NCBI GenBank assembly: GCA_022821845.1
Contig: JAJECT010000027.1
Span: forward strand, 62,001-126,000
Origin: Rhodothermales bacterium
Lineage (GTDB): Bacteria; Bacteroidota; Rhodothermia; Rhodothermales; VXPQ01
DNA: 64,000 nucleotides
Direction: 5' to 3'
Shown here: positions 62,135-64,000 of the stretch, piece after piece
Position numbering within the stretch: the first letter of the stretch is position 1
How the letters are laid out: each line of letters begins with the position of its first letter
Notes under the pieces: model-generated
The model's database searches: none
The model's input: the letters and a program-made list of their open reading frames with translations, nothing else
Told to the model about the DNA's origin: nothing
Position numbers and translations under genes: made by a program

Positions 62135-62290
62135 AAACAGGCTGCGCCGGGGAGCCGGGCGGACGGATCGGTAACAATCTTTCAGAAAGGAGAACGCCTT
62201 GAAGACCCGGATGTCATGCCAAAGCTCCCGCTGGAGATGGAGGAGGTGTTCGTTTTCTTGCGCTACCTTGTACCCGGAAAATCTTTTCGC
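62135..62290 (+). pseudogene. Possible C-terminal remnant resembling a Uma2-type endonuclease
   Basis: In the gap after the ATPase gene, a plus-strand frame reads ...SVTIFQKGERLEDPDVMPKLPLEMEEVF, similar to the end of Uma2 (DUF820) restriction-endonuclease-like proteins. There is no start codon with a matching N-terminal part, and the frame runs on into sequence coding for ptuB on the other strand. It is judged a scrap; the family assignment is weak. Confidence 0.25.
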
Positions 62291-62895
62291 AAACGCTCGC
62301 AGACATCGGGTCGATCAGAAAACACCGTCATCCATACGGACCAAAAACCGGTGTGCTTCGCCAGTTTAAGAACATTATTGACATCGGTCGCTTCGCTCGC
62401 CAAACTTGCGTAAGCCTCCTCCGCTGCATTCCATGCCTCCCGGCGCTCTCGCCATCGTATGTCTTTCATTTCCAGGTCATTGCCAGGTCTGCGCCCAAGT
62501 CCCAAAAGGCTAAACAGATTCTGGGCTTTTTTGCGATTCGGGCCGGAAAGATCGTCTTGCACTTTGACAATTCCATCCGGGAAATAATCGAATGGACGCC
62601 AGTCCTCGTCATCGTCAGGCCAAGTATAACCAGCACGCGAAACATTTTTATCCCGTTTGATACTGTTACAATTGCGGCAAGCGAGAAGAAAGTTGGTCCA
62701 GTTCTCTTCCAGCGTAGGCGCACGCTTCTTTGGGACAACATGCTCCACGGCCAAGCCGTCTTTCTCGCGCTCGCAATAGCTGCAATACGCGCCCAAGCGC
62801 TCTATTAAATCACTCTTCGCTTTCCTGTAGGGACGGAATATCTTTTGCTGACCATTACCGTCTTCAGGCCACGCTCCCTTGTCTACGCGTCGCAT
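62263..62895 (-). CDS. ptuB: PtuB-like HNH endonuclease (Septu system)
   Basis: A 210-residue HNH nuclease. Zinc-binding CysxxCys pairs are in AYCSYCE (Cys38, Cys41) and ACRNCN (Cys73, Cys76), with the catalytic AVEHVVP (Glu51-His52) between them and Asn77 completing the motif. This is the PtuB half of the Septu anti-phage system, which cuts DNA when released from PtuA complexes. It directly follows ptuA (26 bp apart when started at 62895; a start at 62940 would overlap by 20 bp). Length is as expected. Confidence 0.83.
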   Translation of the reverse strand: MRRVDKGAWPEDGNGQQKIFRPYRKAKSDLIERLGAYCSYCEREKDGLAVEHVVPKKRAPTLEENWTNFLLACRNCNSIKRDKNVSRAGYTWPDDDEDWRPFDYFPDGIVKVQDDLSGPNRKKAQNLFSLLGLGRRPGNDLEMKDIRWRERREAWNAAEEAYASLASEATDVNNVLKLAKHTGFWSVWMTVFSDRPDVCERLRKDFPGTR

Positions 62896-62920
62896 GACAA
62901 TATCCTCTCTCTGTACCTCT

Positions 62921-64000
62921 CTATTCGCTCCAAGTCTCACGCGGGCGCTTCAAGCGGAGAAACGCAACATAGGCAGGGTTGTCCGCAAACGGTTCCTCTA
63001 ATCGATCAAGCTTGTCGCGAAGAACGCGGATAGCCCCTGAATCATCCATTGAAGTATTTTCAATAGCCCTGAAATATTTTTCCGCAGCGGCCACCATATC
63101 CTGAAAACGCCTGCTGCGCTGCGGCTGCTCGACACCCATTATATTCTCTGCCACATCCTCAATGCTCTGTTGATAAAGCGTTTCCGATTCTTCGTGCTCT
63201 GCATCCAGATTAATGACGCTGCCCTGTTGCGCCATGGACTGAATGATGAATGGCGAGTGGCTTGTGGCAATGAACTGCATATTGGGAAAGGTTTCGCGCA
63301 AATCGCTGACTACGCTGCGTTGCCATCGCGGATGCAAATGAAGATCGATCTCGTCAATCAACACCACGCCGGGAGTTTGGCGACAGGCGGCCCCATTCAA
63401 ATGCGGATTGAGCTGCGAGCAGCGCATGGCGATGTCGGCCGCAATGGCAGCCATGTTGCGTTGGCCGTCACTCAGCATATTGAACGGAAATCGCACATTA
63501 CCCGGGAAGGTTATTACGATATCGTCCTGGTCAAAATCGAAATATGCGTCCGTAGCATGATCGACGCAACGGACAATCGCATGAATCATCGCTTTCAGCG
63601 TTTCAAGCGTTGTGCCTCGTTGCGCCTGAATTAGCGTCAGGCGCTTCACCCATGCAACCAGATCGCGCGTAGAGGATCTAGGCGTAAGGCAATTTCTGTA
63701 TCCGGCGTACCGGGAAATCTTTCTGCCCGGATCAACGCCGCCAGCCAGCCTTTGCCGCTGTTCCAGCCAAAGTCTCCCGGTACCGTAAAAACTGACACAA
63801 GGAAAGATCACATCCTCGCCGTGGCGGCTTTGTTGCACCAGAGCATGTATTGCGTCCCGGATACTCTTCGCCGCGCCGTAGGTCGTATGCGAATTCGCTG
63901 TCCGCAATTCGCGCGCCCAGGTGAGCCGATTGGGGCCAACGGAACCATGCGCTGTCACAACAGCAGGGTAGTGTTCCTCAAAATGACCCGTTTCCGCAGT
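62921..64000 (-). CDS. ptuA: PtuA-like AAA ATPase (Septu system), N-terminus beyond window
   Basis: About 360 C-terminal residues of an ABC-type ATPase; the frame stays open to the window edge, so the Walker A P-loop lies outside. Visible are the signature FNMLSDGQRNMAAIA, Walker B GVVLIDEIDLHLHPRWQ and the switch His in ATSHSPFIIQ, followed by a helical tail (RSRRFQDMVAAAEKYFRAIEN). The order ATPase then HNH nuclease on the same strand is the Septu (PtuA-PtuB) arrangement. GTG at 63956-63958 is not the real start. Confidence 0.82.
   Translation of the reverse strand, partial: TAETGHFEEHYPAVVTAHGSVGPNRLTWARELRTANSHTTYGAAKSIRDAIHALVQQSRHGEDVIFPCVSFYGTGRLWLEQRQRLAGGVDPGRKISRYAGYRNCLTPRSSTRDLVAWVKRLTLIQAQRGTTLETLKAMIHAIVRCVDHATDAYFDFDQDDIVITFPGNVRFPFNMLSDGQRNMAAIAADIAMRCSQLNPHLNGAACRQTPGVVLIDEIDLHLHPRWQRSVVSDLRETFPNMQFIATSHSPFIIQSMAQQGSVINLDAEHEESETLYQQSIEDVAENIMGVEQPQRSRRFQDMVAAAEKYFRAIENTSMDDSGAIRVLRDKLDRLEEPFADNPAYVAFLRLKRPRETWSE

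Noticed and set aside
1-64000. CRISPR arrays, rRNA genes, complete insertion sequences
   Set aside because: No regularly spaced repeats, rRNA stretches or transposase genes were seen; the only mobile-element gene found is the integrase fragment.

Overview
The window is a GC-rich bacterial chromosome segment that most resembles the Rhodothermota/Bacteroidota side of the tree. The evidence is a TonB-dependent receptor with a carboxypeptidase-like N-domain paired with a DUF4249-type lipoprotein, a 31-residue AURKAIP1/COX24-type basic ribosome-associated peptide, a tmRNA tag ending YAMAA, an ECF sigma/anti-sigma cassette, and a general lack of Shine-Dalgarno sequences. No rRNA or other universal marker is present, so the placement is an inference.

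Layout. 1-4.4 kb is a mobile-looking defence module. A FitAB-type toxin-antitoxin pair, whose toxin is cut to 20 codons, sits beside an intact IetAS pair (subtilase plus AAA ATPase), and both lie between two copies of a ~92-bp direct repeat. 4.4-7.6 kb holds Tat-exported sugar metabolism genes (TIM-barrel isomerase, GMC oxidoreductase and its small partner). 7.6-10.8 kb is McrBC, followed by tRNA-Thr(CGT). 11-53 kb is mostly housekeeping: DAHP synthase, TonB receptor/DUF4249, mnmA, apt, a cell-wall amidase, an ECF sigma cassette, Mla lipid transport (mlaE-F-D), dihydrouridine synthase, pcrA, two NfeD proteins, coaX-birA, fabI, an L,D-transpeptidase and ssrA (tmRNA). At 44-53 kb there is a catabolic cluster: semialdehyde dehydrogenase, sulfatase, phosphotriesterase-like protein, FAD and Gfo/Idh oxidoreductases, and a sulfotransferase-like gene coupled to a class IV aminotransferase.

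From about 54 kb the sequence becomes accessory again. An AT-rich segment carries a frameshifted membrane protein under a consensus sigma-70 promoter, followed by a truncated tyrosine integrase. After a PLP decarboxylase comes a second defence island: an unusual 776-aa fusion (AAA_14/DUF4143 ATPase-nuclease, Ig-like domain, helical C-terminal domain), an OLD-like ATPase-TOPRIM protein, and a Septu (PtuA-PtuB) pair on the opposite strand. ptuA runs off the right edge.

The best candidate for an undescribed system is the fusion protein at 57904-60234, possibly together with the ATPase-TOPRIM gene downstream. IetAS, McrBC and Septu are known anti-phage or restriction systems, recognised here from motifs and gene order only; no database search was possible. 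A recurring theme is that accessory genes carry near-consensus TTGACA/TATAAT promoters.
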